Source of the DNA: JASLBX01 sp036373915
GTDB lineage: Bacteria; Actinomycetota; Actinomycetes; Jiangellales; Jiangellaceae
Direction: 5' to 3'
Assembly: GCA_036373915.1 (NCBI GenBank)
Contig: DASUUU010000125.1
Span: 1-49,912 of the forward strand
Length of the DNA stretch: 49,912 nucleotides
Under the pieces are notes generated by a model. That model was not told where the DNA came from. It saw only the letters and a list, made by a program, of their open reading frames with translations, and did no database searches. Below, piece after piece: positions 16,218 to 25,083 of the stretch. How positions within the stretch are numbered: the first letter of the stretch is position 1; every line of letters begins with the position of its first letter. The position numbers and the translations under genes are program-made.

Positions 16218-17864
16218 ATGCCCGCTGTCCCTCCCTACGAACCGCGGATGCCCAGTCAGCCTAGTGCGACCGCCGAGACTGACACGCAACTGCGGGGTTC
16301 GAGCCTGCTGCTGGCGGGCCGGCTGCTTGCGACCGGGGTCGCGTTCTTCACCCAGGTACTCCTGGTGCGTTACTTGTCAACCGATGACTTCGGCGCCTTC
16401 GCCTACGGCCTCGGAGTCGTCGTATCGGCGCGGATCCTCGTCTCGCTCGGGCACAACCGAATAATCACCCGGTTCGTGGCCATCTATCGAGAACGGCACG
16501 ACGCGTCCCGCCTGCTTGGTGTTCTCATCATGGAAGTGCTGCTCATCGGCAGCCTCGGCACGGCGTTGTTCGTCGGAGTGGTCGCAGCGCAGGACGTCCT
16601 GGTCGGGACGGTCATCGATGATCGCCGCACGGTCGCCGTTCTGGCGATCCTTGTCCTGCTGGCCCCGCTCGAGGCGTTCGACGAGCTTGCGGAGAGCATT
16701 CTCGCGGCATACGGCCGTGCGGTCTCCATCTTCTGGCGTCAGCATGTGATCGCGCCGGCCTTGCGGCTGGGCGTGGTTGTGGTGCTTATCGCCCTGGACG
16801 CCGGGGTGACATTCCTTGCGGTCGGCTATGTCGCAGCTACGTTCGCCGGTCTGCTCTTCTACACGTTGTTGCTAGGTCGGCTGCTGCGTGCAGAGCAAGT
16901 GATCGGTGCAGGCGTAAGGCCACGTCCGCCGGTCCGCGAGGTTTTCGGGTTTTCGTTCCCGCTGCTCACGGCTGAGTTCGTGTACATTTCGGTCAACACA
17001 GTCAGCGTTGTCGTGCTCGGGTACTTCCACGGATCCGGAGCGGTCGGACAGCTGCGCGCCATCGGACCTCTTTCCGAGCTGAACCTCATCGTCCGACGTC
17101 AGTTTCTCCGCCTCTTCCTCGCCAACGCAGCTCGGTTGTACGAACGCGATGACCTGGACGCGCTGCGCACGACCTACGTCCGGACGGCCGCGTGGCTCGC
17201 GGTGCTCACCTTTCCGGTACTCGCCGTGACGGTGCCGCTGGCCGAGCCTGTCACGGTGGCGCTCTACGGTGAGCGCTACGCCGGTTCCGCGCCGTACCTT
17301 GCGCTGCTGGCGGCAGGCTTCTACGTCAACGCGGCGGCCGGGTTCAACGCCGAACTCCTTCAGGTCGCCGCCAGGGTACGGTGGCTGATCGTCGCGAATG
17401 TCATCACGATCGCGCTCCATGTCTCGCTCGTGTTCGTACTGGGGAACCGCCTCGGTGCCCTCGGAATCGCCCTCGCGACGGCGGTTGCACTCGTAGTGCA
17501 GAACGCCATCAACCAGATAGGCGTGCGATCGGTCTTGGGTGCGGCGATCCCCCGGCCGCTACCGCGGGTCTACCTGGCGGTTGCCGTGGCGATCAGTGTT
17601 CTCGCCGCAGTGCAGCTGCTCGTTCAGCCGGCGTTGTTCGTAGGCCTGGCGCTTGTCGTACCTGCTACAGCCGCCGTCTTGCGCATAACCCGGGACGTGC
17701 TTCTTCTCGGCGACGTTCTGCCGCGACTGCGCACCCTGCCCGTGGTGTCCGGCCTTGTTGCGAGTGCGAACGGCGGACGGCACTTGCCCCGCGGTGTCGT
17801 CAGCGGCGGACGAAGACGACGCCGGCCAGCTCACCGGAAGCAAACTGCTCGGCGGCGTCGATGA
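16218..17864 (+). CDS. Wzx-type polysaccharide flippase (MOP superfamily)
   Basis: 548 residues with about 14 membrane spans, starting GSSLLLAGRLLATGVAFFTQ and LVRYLSTDDFGAFAYGLG, the conserved opening of polysaccharide transporters. It would flip lipid-linked repeat units across the membrane. Start: ATG 16218 with GAGGAA at 16202-16207; a GTG at 16167 lacks one. The last 21 residues (GGRRRRRPAHRKQTARRRR) are Arg-rich and not membrane-like; they are encoded opposite the end of the convergent Wzz-like gene (65-base overlap), so the ancestral stop may have been lost. Works with the polymerase and co-polymerase genes that follow. Confidence 0.9.
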   Translation: MPAVPPYEPRMPSQPSATAETDTQLRGSSLLLAGRLLATGVAFFTQVLLVRYLSTDDFGAFAYGLGVVVSARILVSLGHNRIITRFVAIYRERHDASRLLGVLIMEVLLIGSLGTALFVGVVAAQDVLVGTVIDDRRTVAVLAILVLLAPLEAFDELAESILAAYGRAVSIFWRQHVIAPALRLGVVVVLIALDAGVTFLAVGYVAATFAGLLFYTLLLGRLLRAEQVIGAGVRPRPPVREVFGFSFPLLTAEFVYISVNTVSVVVLGYFHGSGAVGQLRAIGPLSELNLIVRRQFLRLFLANAARLYERDDLDALRTTYVRTAAWLAVLTFPVLAVTVPLAEPVTVALYGERYAGSAPYLALLAAGFYVNAAAGFNAELLQVAARVRWLIVANVITIALHVSLVFVLGNRLGALGIALATAVALVVQNAINQIGVRSVLGAAIPRPLPRVYLAVAVAISVLAAVQLLVQPALFVGLALVVPATAAVLRITRDVLLLGDVLPRLRTLPVVSGLVASANGGRHLPRGVVSGGRRRRRPAHRKQTARRRR

Positions 17865-18930
17865 CCCGGGTGCGCGGCGTGCCCTCCGGCACTACCAGCA
17901 CGCCCAGAGCGCCTTCCGGCATGGTCTGCCGGGCCGCGATGCCGTCGTTGTCGAAGCCGTCGATCACCACAGGTACGTTGTCCGGTACGTCCGCGATCGG
18001 CCGCTCCAGCACAAGTACCCGCTCGTGAATCCCATCGGCCCGGACGCCCAAAGGCGGCACAACGGCCACGTCACCCTGCTCGGCCATGGCCCCGACCAAC
18101 CAACTTGCGACTTCGGTACGTACCCCAGCATTGCCTGCGGGCGCACTCACAAGACGGATGCCCTTGCCGTCGGGGAACAAGGTCTGGCATAGCGCCCCAA
18201 GGCCCGGTAGGTCGGACGCTGCGAGCGCATTCCTTGACCTACGCCTGGAAGACCATGAGTTTGGCTTGCGTTGCCGAGGCGGCAGTCCTATCACACCCAG
18301 TACGCGGGTATCCGCCGCATCCGCCGCGTCATCGGGGCGCGTGATCGGGAGCCGGGTGCCGAACAGGAGACCGACCGCGCCAAGCGGTAGCAGCACTGCG
18401 AGGGCAATCCCACCCACCAGCAGAAATGCCAGCGTCCGGTTGTCGGCCGGTTCCGCGGGCGGACTCGCGCGGTGCTGAATGGAGAACACCCCAACGCCAC
18501 TGCCCGGCCGGTTGAGCGCCTCGGCCAGCGCGTCGGCGACAGAGTTTGCGGTCTGGGCAGCGAGCTCCGGCTCAGTCGTTCGCCCGGTTACCTCGATCAG
18601 GACGTTCTGCTCGAGCGGCGTCAGTTCGACATGTTCCTCACGCAGTTCTCGTGGAGTCCAGGGTAATCCGCCGGCTTCAATGGCGTCTTCAGCTACCGAA
18701 TCCTTGGCGAGCAGCGTTTCGGCAAGGCGGGGCAGTTGCTCCGGGTCGTGAGCCAGCTCATTGGCGATTACCAGGGCAGTGGCTTCGTACTGCGGTGGCG
18801 CAGATTCCTGCCGTGCGATCAGGATGCCGGCGAAGGCTAGCGCGAGCGCGGCGAGCACGGCCACCAGCCAGCGGTAATGTCGCACTGCCCACCAGTAGGC
18901 GGCGATTGGGTCGGATGTCGACTGTGTCAT
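17800..18930 (-). CDS. Wzz-like chain-length determinant / polysaccharide co-polymerase without kinase motifs
   Basis: 376 residues: short cytoplasmic N-terminus, first membrane span (about 20-40), a periplasm-side helical domain (about 45-165), second span (168-190, TLAFLLVGGIALAVLLPLGAVGLLFG), then a cytoplasmic domain. This is the layout of Wzz/polysaccharide co-polymerases that set chain length. The C-terminal domain resembles a BY-kinase scaffold (GIRLVSAPAGNAGVRTEVASWL where a Walker A would lie) but has no GKT/GKS, and ends in FVRR rather than a Tyr cluster, so kinase activity is unlikely. ATG overlaps the stop of the next gene in the operon (ATGA). Confidence 0.82.
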   Translation of the reverse strand: MTQSTSDPIAAYWWAVRHYRWLVAVLAALALAFAGILIARQESAPPQYEATALVIANELAHDPEQLPRLAETLLAKDSVAEDAIEAGGLPWTPRELREEHVELTPLEQNVLIEVTGRTTEPELAAQTANSVADALAEALNRPGSGVGVFSIQHRASPPAEPADNRTLAFLLVGGIALAVLLPLGAVGLLFGTRLPITRPDDAADAADTRVLGVIGLPPRQRKPNSWSSRRRSRNALAASDLPGLGALCQTLFPDGKGIRLVSAPAGNAGVRTEVASWLVGAMAEQGDVAVVPPLGVRADGIHERVLVLERPIADVPDNVPVVIDGFDNDGIAARQTMPEGALGVLVVPEGTPRTRVIDAAEQFASGELAGVVFVRR

Positions 18931-20273
18931 CGGCGGCCCTGCCTTGCAGGTTCGGCGTGCCGCTCCAGCGGCGGGACACCGCTGAGAGCGAGAGGGCGAG
19001 CAAACGCATTCATCATGAGAACTCCGTAGATCATCACCAGCCAGAAGAACTTGAAACCAAGTGACTGCAAGAACACCGAAGTGACCATCAAGCCCACCAG
19101 CGCAGCGAACGGTGCCGCTCGGCGAGAAGCATCCAGCCTGGACAAATCACGCGCGGCGAACCAGAGGATCAAGATGAGCAGCATCAGCGCGATCAATCCA
19201 CCCTCGACCACCGTCCCGATCCAGAGGTTGTGAGACTCGACAAGAAGTCTTTCCGCCCGGGTATCCGGTTGCTCGAGCAGCACCTCACGATGCGCCAGCG
19301 GGAACGTGCCCCACCCGCTGCCGGCGACGCAATGGTCGGGACAGGCACGCAGGCCGGCGATCCAGATGTCGCTGCGGCCGGACGAGCGCGTGTCGGTCGT
19401 GAGGCGCTCGATCACGTACTGCGGCGCAAGCGCCGTCGCAATAAGGAACGCCGTCGCGGGTACGAGCAATGCCGCCCAGAGGGTGCCGGTCCGTGGGCGG
19501 CGGACCAAGAGCAGAAGGAAGATTGCGGCAAGGACCCCCAGCATGCCACCCCGTGACCCGGTGAGAAGTATGCCGAGAAGAAGGGTGACAGCAATGAACA
19601 GGTAGCCCAGCCGTTGCGCAACAGGTCTAGGCTGCATCGCTCGGTCCAAGGTCACGACGATCGGCAACACGAGCGACGCGGCGGTGATGTTGGGATCCGC
19701 GACATCGCCGGTCTCGCTGCCACCGACCGCGGCGACGAATCGCTGATCCGCCGCGTCGACGAGGGCGCCGGTTGCGGCGAGGTAGCCCGCGTAGCCGCCG
19801 ACGGCGATTCCACCGGCGACGAGACCACTTTCGAACCGGCGGACGTCGTCTGCTGACACCGGCGTCACCGCCACGACGATGTAGAGCCCCACCAGGCTGG
19901 CCAGGATGGCGACCTGCTGCAACGTCCGCGAGGGGTCGATCGACCACATGATCGTTGCTGCGGCGACGCCGACGAGGAGCACAGCAAGCGCCGGCGTCGA
20001 ACCCGGGCGAACGCGGCCTGCCGGGCGAGAGGTGAGTCGGGCCAGGAAGGCTCCCACCGCCAGCAGCCCGATCAGCGTCGAGAGGCTGCCGAACGGGCCT
20101 GCACCCGGGATACGCAGCGACGACCCGAACGGAACTACGGCGGCGTACAGAGCAAGCAGCCACATCGGATTGCGCATCCCGGCGACAAAGCCGATAGCCA
20201 GCAGCGGAACCGCCGCGAGTACGCCCATCACGATGGCTGCGGCGGTGGTCGAGTCGAACACCCAGGTGGTCAT
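18927..20273 (-). CDS. O-antigen ligase / Wzy-type polymerase
   Basis: 448 residues with about 11 membrane spans and the Wzy_C/WaaL signature near the middle (LLTGSRGGMLGVLAAIFLLLL), followed by a long extracellular loop with RSDIWIAGLRACPDHCVAGSGWGTFP and ESHNLWIGTVVEGG. Such proteins join lipid-linked glycan units or ligate the polymer to an acceptor. Start: ATG at 20273, 4 bases past the stop of the upstream glycosyltransferase; the longer frame from 20381 would read through that gene's coding end. Middle of a four-gene operon with the initiating transferase. Confidence 0.88.
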   Translation of the reverse strand: MTTWVFDSTTAAAIVMGVLAAVPLLAIGFVAGMRNPMWLLALYAAVVPFGSSLRIPGAGPFGSLSTLIGLLAVGAFLARLTSRPAGRVRPGSTPALAVLLVGVAAATIMWSIDPSRTLQQVAILASLVGLYIVVAVTPVSADDVRRFESGLVAGGIAVGGYAGYLAATGALVDAADQRFVAAVGGSETGDVADPNITAASLVLPIVVTLDRAMQPRPVAQRLGYLFIAVTLLLGILLTGSRGGMLGVLAAIFLLLLVRRPRTGTLWAALLVPATAFLIATALAPQYVIERLTTDTRSSGRSDIWIAGLRACPDHCVAGSGWGTFPLAHREVLLEQPDTRAERLLVESHNLWIGTVVEGGLIALMLLILILWFAARDLSRLDASRRAAPFAALVGLMVTSVFLQSLGFKFFWLVMIYGVLMMNAFARPLALSGVPPLERHAEPARQGRR

Positions 20274-20277
20274 CAGG

Positions 20278-21570
20278 TCAGAACCCGAAGATCTCGTCGT
20301 ATTGGCGGAACACGGCGGCCCTCGAATACACGGTGTCGAAATGTGCCCGGGCGGCGCGGGAGACCTGTGCGTTGTAGTCACGGTCAGTGAGCTGCCGCAT
20401 CAGTCGCGGATGGCGATCGAGGTCGTCCTCGACCAGGACACCGTGCTCGGGACCGGCCGCGATGCCCTCGGCCCCGATCGATGTGGATACCACCGGAACC
20501 CCGCGAGCGAGCGCGTCGAGCACCTTGAGCTTCACACCCGACCCGAATCTGATCGGACTCACCATCGCACATGATTGCGACAGCACTCGGTCGAGATCTC
20601 CGACGTAACCGTCGATCTGCACCTTGTCACCCCACCGGGAGGCCAGGGTCTGGAGCTCCGGTCGCATGCCTCCGCCGATGATGCGCAGCACGGCATCCGG
20701 GACCTGCCGCACCAGCTCCGACATGTGATTCTCCAAGAACGTAGCCATGGCGTCGTTGTTGTGCGGCAGGGTCATGCGCCCGAGAAACACGAACTGTGAA
20801 CCGTGGGTTCTCCGAGGTGCCGCTACCCGTCCAGCGCCGACCAGCGGCGGCAGTGCCGCTACGTTATCCGCCCCTGTGCAGTCGGTGAGGTGCGCAGCTT
20901 CTTCGGCGTTCACGAGCAAGCACGTATCGAAATCCTGAACGGCAGCGCGCTCCCGTCGAGCAATGAGGTGCTGCTCCAGCCCGAGCAGAGCATGCTGAAC
21001 GGCGGGCGCCTCGGCAATCGGCCGTAGCGGGCGGGGGATGAACGTGCGAAACTCGCCGAGGGCGTCGAGCCGAATGCCGTTACCATCGCGCATCGCCGCC
21101 CGCATCCGGGCGTACCGCCGCGAGAACAGATCATCGAGATATACCATCCGCCGTTTGCCACCGCGCGCCGCTAGCTCGCTGGCGTACTGGCCCAGCCGGA
21201 CGGTGTCGTAGATTTCCAGGTCTGCGTCGATCTCCGCGAGAATGCGGTCCAGTTCGCGCCGGACCCGGCGCGCATAGAGCACTGACTCCTGCAACGCGCG
21301 ACGTCGAGTAGCGATGGTTCGGAGTCCGACTGCCGCGCACTGTTCACCTACGCTAGGGCTGCGGATCAACCTGACCGGGACGGGAAAGCCGGCGACGGTC
21401 GCGTCGGGTGGCGCCACAAGGATGTAATGGACATTCTCCTGCCCCACCCGAGTGATCCAGTACTCAAGCAGACCCGCGACGACAACCTTCTTTCCGGTGT
21501 CTGGTGGGAACGGCGCGGTTGCGCTGACTATCACGACCGAATGCGGGGGACGGGACCCGATCTCAGCCAT
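20278..21570 (-). CDS. Glycosyltransferase, GT4-like (GT-B)
   Basis: 430 residues. The N-terminal half starts VIVSATAPFPPDTGKKVVVAGLLEYW, a GT-B acceptor-side loop, and the C-terminal half contains VFLGRMTLPHNNDAMATFLE, AVLRIIGGGM, IDGYVGDLDRVLSQSCAMVSPIRFGSGVKLK and ALARGVPVVSTSIGAEGI, the donor-binding pattern of the GT4 family. It would add a sugar to the carrier-linked unit begun by the next gene upstream in the operon. ATG start; its first 8 bases overlap the end of the sugar transferase gene, which indicates coupling. Confidence 0.9.
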   Translation of the reverse strand: MAEIGSRPPHSVVIVSATAPFPPDTGKKVVVAGLLEYWITRVGQENVHYILVAPPDATVAGFPVPVRLIRSPSVGEQCAAVGLRTIATRRRALQESVLYARRVRRELDRILAEIDADLEIYDTVRLGQYASELAARGGKRRMVYLDDLFSRRYARMRAAMRDGNGIRLDALGEFRTFIPRPLRPIAEAPAVQHALLGLEQHLIARRERAAVQDFDTCLLVNAEEAAHLTDCTGADNVAALPPLVGAGRVAAPRRTHGSQFVFLGRMTLPHNNDAMATFLENHMSELVRQVPDAVLRIIGGGMRPELQTLASRWGDKVQIDGYVGDLDRVLSQSCAMVSPIRFGSGVKLKVLDALARGVPVVSTSIGAEGIAAGPEHGVLVEDDLDRHPRLMRQLTDRDYNAQVSRAARAHFDTVYSRAAVFRQYDEIFGF

Positions 21571-22981
21571 CGTGGCCCCTAAGCACGGCCGGAATGGTCC
21601 ACAACAGGATCTTCAGGTCCAGCCACGGGGACCAGTTGTCGATGTAGAAGTTGTCGAAGCGGGCCCGCTCGTCGATCGACGTGTCACCGCGAAGGCCCTT
21701 GACCGCGGCCAATCCGGTCACTCCGCACGGAACTCGATGCCGGTCGGCATATGAGGTGACGGTGCGGGAGAACTCGGCGACGAAGTACGGCCGTTCCGGG
21801 CGCGGGCCGACCAAGCTCATCTCCCCGCGCAGCACGTTGAATAGTTGGGGCAGCTCGTCGATGGACGTCTTGCGGATCACCCGACCCACCGGGCCCATCC
21901 GGTCGTCGTCGGCGACGGTCCACCTGGTCTGAGACTCATCGTCGTCCACGGGTGTCAATGAACGGAACTTGTACAAGGTGAACTCCTGGCCGCCGACGCC
22001 GATCCTCTGCTGGCGGAAAAGCACACCTGGACCACTCTCGATGCGTACGGCCACCGCGGTGACGAGCAACAGGGGTGAGAGCAGCACGAGCGCGAGCCCG
22101 GCAAGCTCGACGTCCAAGATTCGCTTGGCTCGCCATGCCACGGCATCGGTCGTCGGTGCGCGGAGCGGGACGAGCGGCGTCGCGCGAACTTGGTCCACCG
22201 GCCCGGCTACACCCAGTGCCGACAGGCGGGGTACGACGAAGATCTGGCACCCTGCCGCAGCGCACGTCCGCAGCGGAGCCACCAACTCGTCCTCATGTGC
22301 GGAACCGAAGGCGATCAAGACGATGTCGATCTCGTGCCGGTCAACAAGGGTTGCCAGTTCGGTCGCCGACCCGAGCAAGGGTGCCGCCAGTGAGTCCGAA
22401 ATCCGCGGGCCGTCGTCGGCGAAGCCGACAAGTTGGAGGCCGTATTCAGGGTGCTCACGCACTGCGTTTCCCAACGTCGCACCTATATCTCCGGCTCCGA
22501 GGATGACGGTCCGGGAGGCGAGCAGGCCTTGGCTTCGGCCCCACCGAATGGCGGCATACGTCGCTGTGCGGCCAAAGGTCACAAAGGCGATGGCCAGCAG
22601 GGTGCCGACTGCAACGGTCGACACCTGGCCGTTCTGGCCGACTGCGATGCTGAACGAGGCCATCGCAACCCCGGCAAGCGCTAGACCACTAAGCAGGCGA
22701 GGCAGGTCGTCCAGGACCAACAACGTCAGCCGTACACGGTAGGCGCCGGCGCCGTAAAGGGCGAGCACCGCTAGGGCGGACAGGGCCAAGCCAGCTGGTG
22801 CGCTGTGGGAGCTAAGGGTCGCTGCTGCGAGAAGACCAGCGGCGTCTACGAATAGCAAGCAGGCGCCGACGAACTGCAGCCGCCGACGACGTCGCCGCGC
22901 TCGCCTCGTCCAGACCACAGACTCTCTGGTCGCCTGCGGAAGAATTGGTGAGGAGGCGTCCTCTATGCGCCATGTCGTCAC
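21563..22981 (-). CDS. Initiating undecaprenyl-phosphate phosphoglycosyltransferase (WcaJ/EpsZ type)
   Basis: 472 residues in the polyprenyl glycosylphosphotransferase architecture: four N-terminal membrane spans (about 35-125), a Rossmann-like CoA-binding_3 domain (VILGAGDIGATLGNAV, about 158-250), a re-entrant helix (about 290-315) and the bacterial sugar transferase domain (about 285-470) with KFRSL, SIDELPQLFNVLRGEMSLVGPRPERP. It transfers a sugar phosphate to undecaprenyl phosphate and starts repeat-unit assembly. The GTG at 22981 follows GGGGGC. First gene of the four-gene operon running to 17800. Confidence 0.94.
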   Translation of the reverse strand: MTTWRIEDASSPILPQATRESVVWTRRARRRRRRLQFVGACLLFVDAAGLLAAATLSSHSAPAGLALSALAVLALYGAGAYRVRLTLLVLDDLPRLLSGLALAGVAMASFSIAVGQNGQVSTVAVGTLLAIAFVTFGRTATYAAIRWGRSQGLLASRTVILGAGDIGATLGNAVREHPEYGLQLVGFADDGPRISDSLAAPLLGSATELATLVDRHEIDIVLIAFGSAHEDELVAPLRTCAAAGCQIFVVPRLSALGVAGPVDQVRATPLVPLRAPTTDAVAWRAKRILDVELAGLALVLLSPLLLVTAVAVRIESGPGVLFRQQRIGVGGQEFTLYKFRSLTPVDDDESQTRWTVADDDRMGPVGRVIRKTSIDELPQLFNVLRGEMSLVGPRPERPYFVAEFSRTVTSYADRHRVPCGVTGLAAVKGLRGDTSIDERARFDNFYIDNWSPWLDLKILLWTIPAVLRGHDG

Positions 22982-23090
22982 GATTCAATGCCCCCAGCGG
23001 TTTGCGTCTTGTCCCCAGCCGGGGCCTGAATACCCTCCCGTTGTCGCCGTTAACCCATGGCCACTGCCAGCTGACTGACCCGGGACACAA

Positions 23091-23128
23091 GTCGGGCCTC
23101 CCGCACACGACGTTGCGGGAGGCCCGAC
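23091..23128 (-). terminator. Perfect 15-bp stem terminator after the M28 peptidase gene
   Basis: Arms GTCGGGCCTCCCGCA (23091-23105) and its exact complement (23114-23128) surround an 8-base loop. It starts 18 bases past the stop of the peptidase gene, with no T run, as is common in high-GC actinobacteria. It separates that gene from the polysaccharide operon on the same strand, whose promoter should lie between 22982 and 23090. Confidence 0.85.
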
Positions 23129-23146
23129 ACCGGGTAACGAAATCGG

Positions 23147-24790
23147 TTAGCGAACGAAATGAGCGCCGAGGCGGTCTCCGACCTTCTCTGCCGCGACCGG
23201 CGACGCCTTCGCGGTGCCGTTCACCGAGCTGGTGGACATTGCATAGGTCAGGATTGCGTGCGCGACCGCGTCGGACATCTCTCCCAGGGCGGCGGCGTTG
23301 ACATTGGTGATCACTCCTCTGTGTTCAAGCGCCCCGTTGTACGCCGTGTTGAGCGCTAGGTAGAGGTCGGCGTCCGCCCCGTCCCCAGTCGGATCCATGC
23401 TGTCGCACGCCTGGTGGTAGCACGGGTCATACGACACCGGCTCGCCGTCGAATGTCGCGAGCCCGCCGTACAGCGCCACCTGATCTGCGGTCTTCGCGCC
23501 CTCCGCACCCGTGAACAGGCCACCCGCGGGTATGCCGGCATTGATGAACGCGTCGTAGTCCGACCGTCCGTCGAACGCCGTCGGCTCCGAGGCCAGGCCC
23601 TGCGAGGCGAAGAAGTCCTCGAACAGCTGCTCGATGTCGTCGCTACCGCTTGGGCCCTTGATCCCGAACGCCGAACCGTCGCCGTCGTAGACGAACCGGG
23701 CGAAGTTCGGCGAGCCGATCATGTCGAAGTTGAGGTACAGCTCGATCCTGTTTGCCTGCTGCCTCGTGAGCGAGTCGACGTAGAACTGCGAGCCGACGAG
23801 GCCGGCTTCCTCGGCGCCCCACCACGCGAAGCGAATCTTGTTACGCGGCTCGATGCCGAGATCCGCGATCTGAAGCGCGGTCTCCAGCAGTGTTGCCGAG
23901 CCGGTTCCGTTGTCCTCGATGCCTGGCCCATCGGATACGGAATCGAGGTGGGCGCCCGCCATGATCACGCGGTCGTCGCGCCCAGACGGTGTCTCGGCGA
24001 TCAGATTCTGCGTCGGAACGTTGAGCTCGATTTCTGCGTCGGTCTTCAGGTGGATGACGACCTCGCCGGATGCCAGAAGGGCGGCCAGTTCGTTACCGAT
24101 CTCGAACGAGGTGCCGACGACGGGGATCGGGTCGCCGAACTCGGATCCGAGGGTGGCGGCCAGCGTTTCCTGACGGCCGTCCTGGCCCTCGTTGAATATG
24201 ATCACACCGGCCGCCTCGGCGTCGAACGCGTTCTCGGCCTTCTGCGCGAAGCTGCACGTCCCGCGCTGCACCAGCGCGATGTTGCCGGCGACGAAGTTCG
24301 CAAAGTCGGATGCTTCGCAGCCACTGGTGGACGTGTTGGCCTGGGCACCCGGGGGAAGGACGAGGTCCACGGCCTCCAGCGGTGCCGTGACGTCACCGCT
24401 GCCGGAGTACTCGGCAGTGATGAAGTCCACGTTGGGGACGTACGTGACCGTGTTCGGCGAGACCTGCTCCATCACCGGCGCGGATAGTTCGCGGAACGAA
24501 TTGAACTCGAAATCCTGCACGGTGACTTCGTAGCCGGCCGCGTCCAGAAGGCGTGCGATGTAATCCACCGAATCGTCGTAGCCTGACGTCCCGCTGGCCC
24601 GCGTACCGCCGTTTCTATCGGCGATCTCCTGTAGTTCCGCCAGATGATCCATGATCGCATCGGCGGTCACGGCGTCTCGCAAGCCGCTCGTGTCAGTAGG
24701 CACGGCGGCGTTGGCAGCGGTGGCTGCAATAGTCGTCATTGCTGTGGCGACGCCCAGACCTACGAGGGTCGCCTTGTTTCGTCTGATCAA
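23147..24790 (-). CDS. Secreted M28-family aminopeptidase with PA domain
   Basis: 547 residues: Sec signal peptide (1-28, ending ANAA), prodomain, a protease-associated (PA) insert (about 125-240, with CEASDFANFVAGNIALVQRGTC) and the M28 zinc peptidase domain. Zinc and catalytic residues are visible in order: AHLDS, IEDNGTGS, WWGAEEAGLVGS (the two adjacent Glu), NFDMIGSP and YHQACD. This matches Streptomyces griseus aminopeptidase-type enzymes that release N-terminal hydrophobic residues from peptides outside the cell. The start is an unusual TTG at 24790: AGGAGG lies 4 bases before it and the signal peptide follows at once, while the upstream ATG at 24895 has neither. Confidence 0.92.
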   Translation of the reverse strand: MIRRNKATLVGLGVATAMTTIAATAANAAVPTDTSGLRDAVTADAIMDHLAELQEIADRNGGTRASGTSGYDDSVDYIARLLDAAGYEVTVQDFEFNSFRELSAPVMEQVSPNTVTYVPNVDFITAEYSGSGDVTAPLEAVDLVLPPGAQANTSTSGCEASDFANFVAGNIALVQRGTCSFAQKAENAFDAEAAGVIIFNEGQDGRQETLAATLGSEFGDPIPVVGTSFEIGNELAALLASGEVVIHLKTDAEIELNVPTQNLIAETPSGRDDRVIMAGAHLDSVSDGPGIEDNGTGSATLLETALQIADLGIEPRNKIRFAWWGAEEAGLVGSQFYVDSLTRQQANRIELYLNFDMIGSPNFARFVYDGDGSAFGIKGPSGSDDIEQLFEDFFASQGLASEPTAFDGRSDYDAFINAGIPAGGLFTGAEGAKTADQVALYGGLATFDGEPVSYDPCYHQACDSMDPTGDGADADLYLALNTAYNGALEHRGVITNVNAAALGEMSDAVAHAILTYAMSTSSVNGTAKASPVAAEKVGDRLGAHFVR

Positions 24791-25024
24791 TGTTCCTCCT
24801 GCGACGAGGCAGAATTGGGCCGGAACGAGGCGGACCGCCTCATGTCTGCCGGGTCCGGCCATACTGGACAGGGCACACACTGTCCCGGCATCCATGCTGT
24901 GTCAAGAAGTACTTCACTCCTTACCTGCGGAAATTCCTGTCGCAGACTCGACGGGCCCGGCCGGATTCCGATCGGGCCCGTTGCCCATGAGAGAGCCAAG
25001 GGAGATCCGCCCCCAGCAGGGTCT

Positions 25025-25051
25025 TGTAACCGGTATCAGATACCGGTTACA
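25025..25051. promoter_or_regulatory. 27-bp perfect palindrome, LacI-family operator
   Basis: TGTAACCGGTATC, a central A at 25038, then the exact reverse complement. It lies 33 bases before the LacI-type regulator start and is the only such site seen near the operon, so autoregulation of the whole cassette is likely. Each arm is itself nearly a GTAACCGGTTAC 12-mer centred on CCGG (25030-25033 and 25043-25046), so it may hold two adjacent sites. Confidence 0.85.
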
Positions 25052-25083
25052 TTGACCTCGTCGGGGGAGTGAGGAGGCCCACT

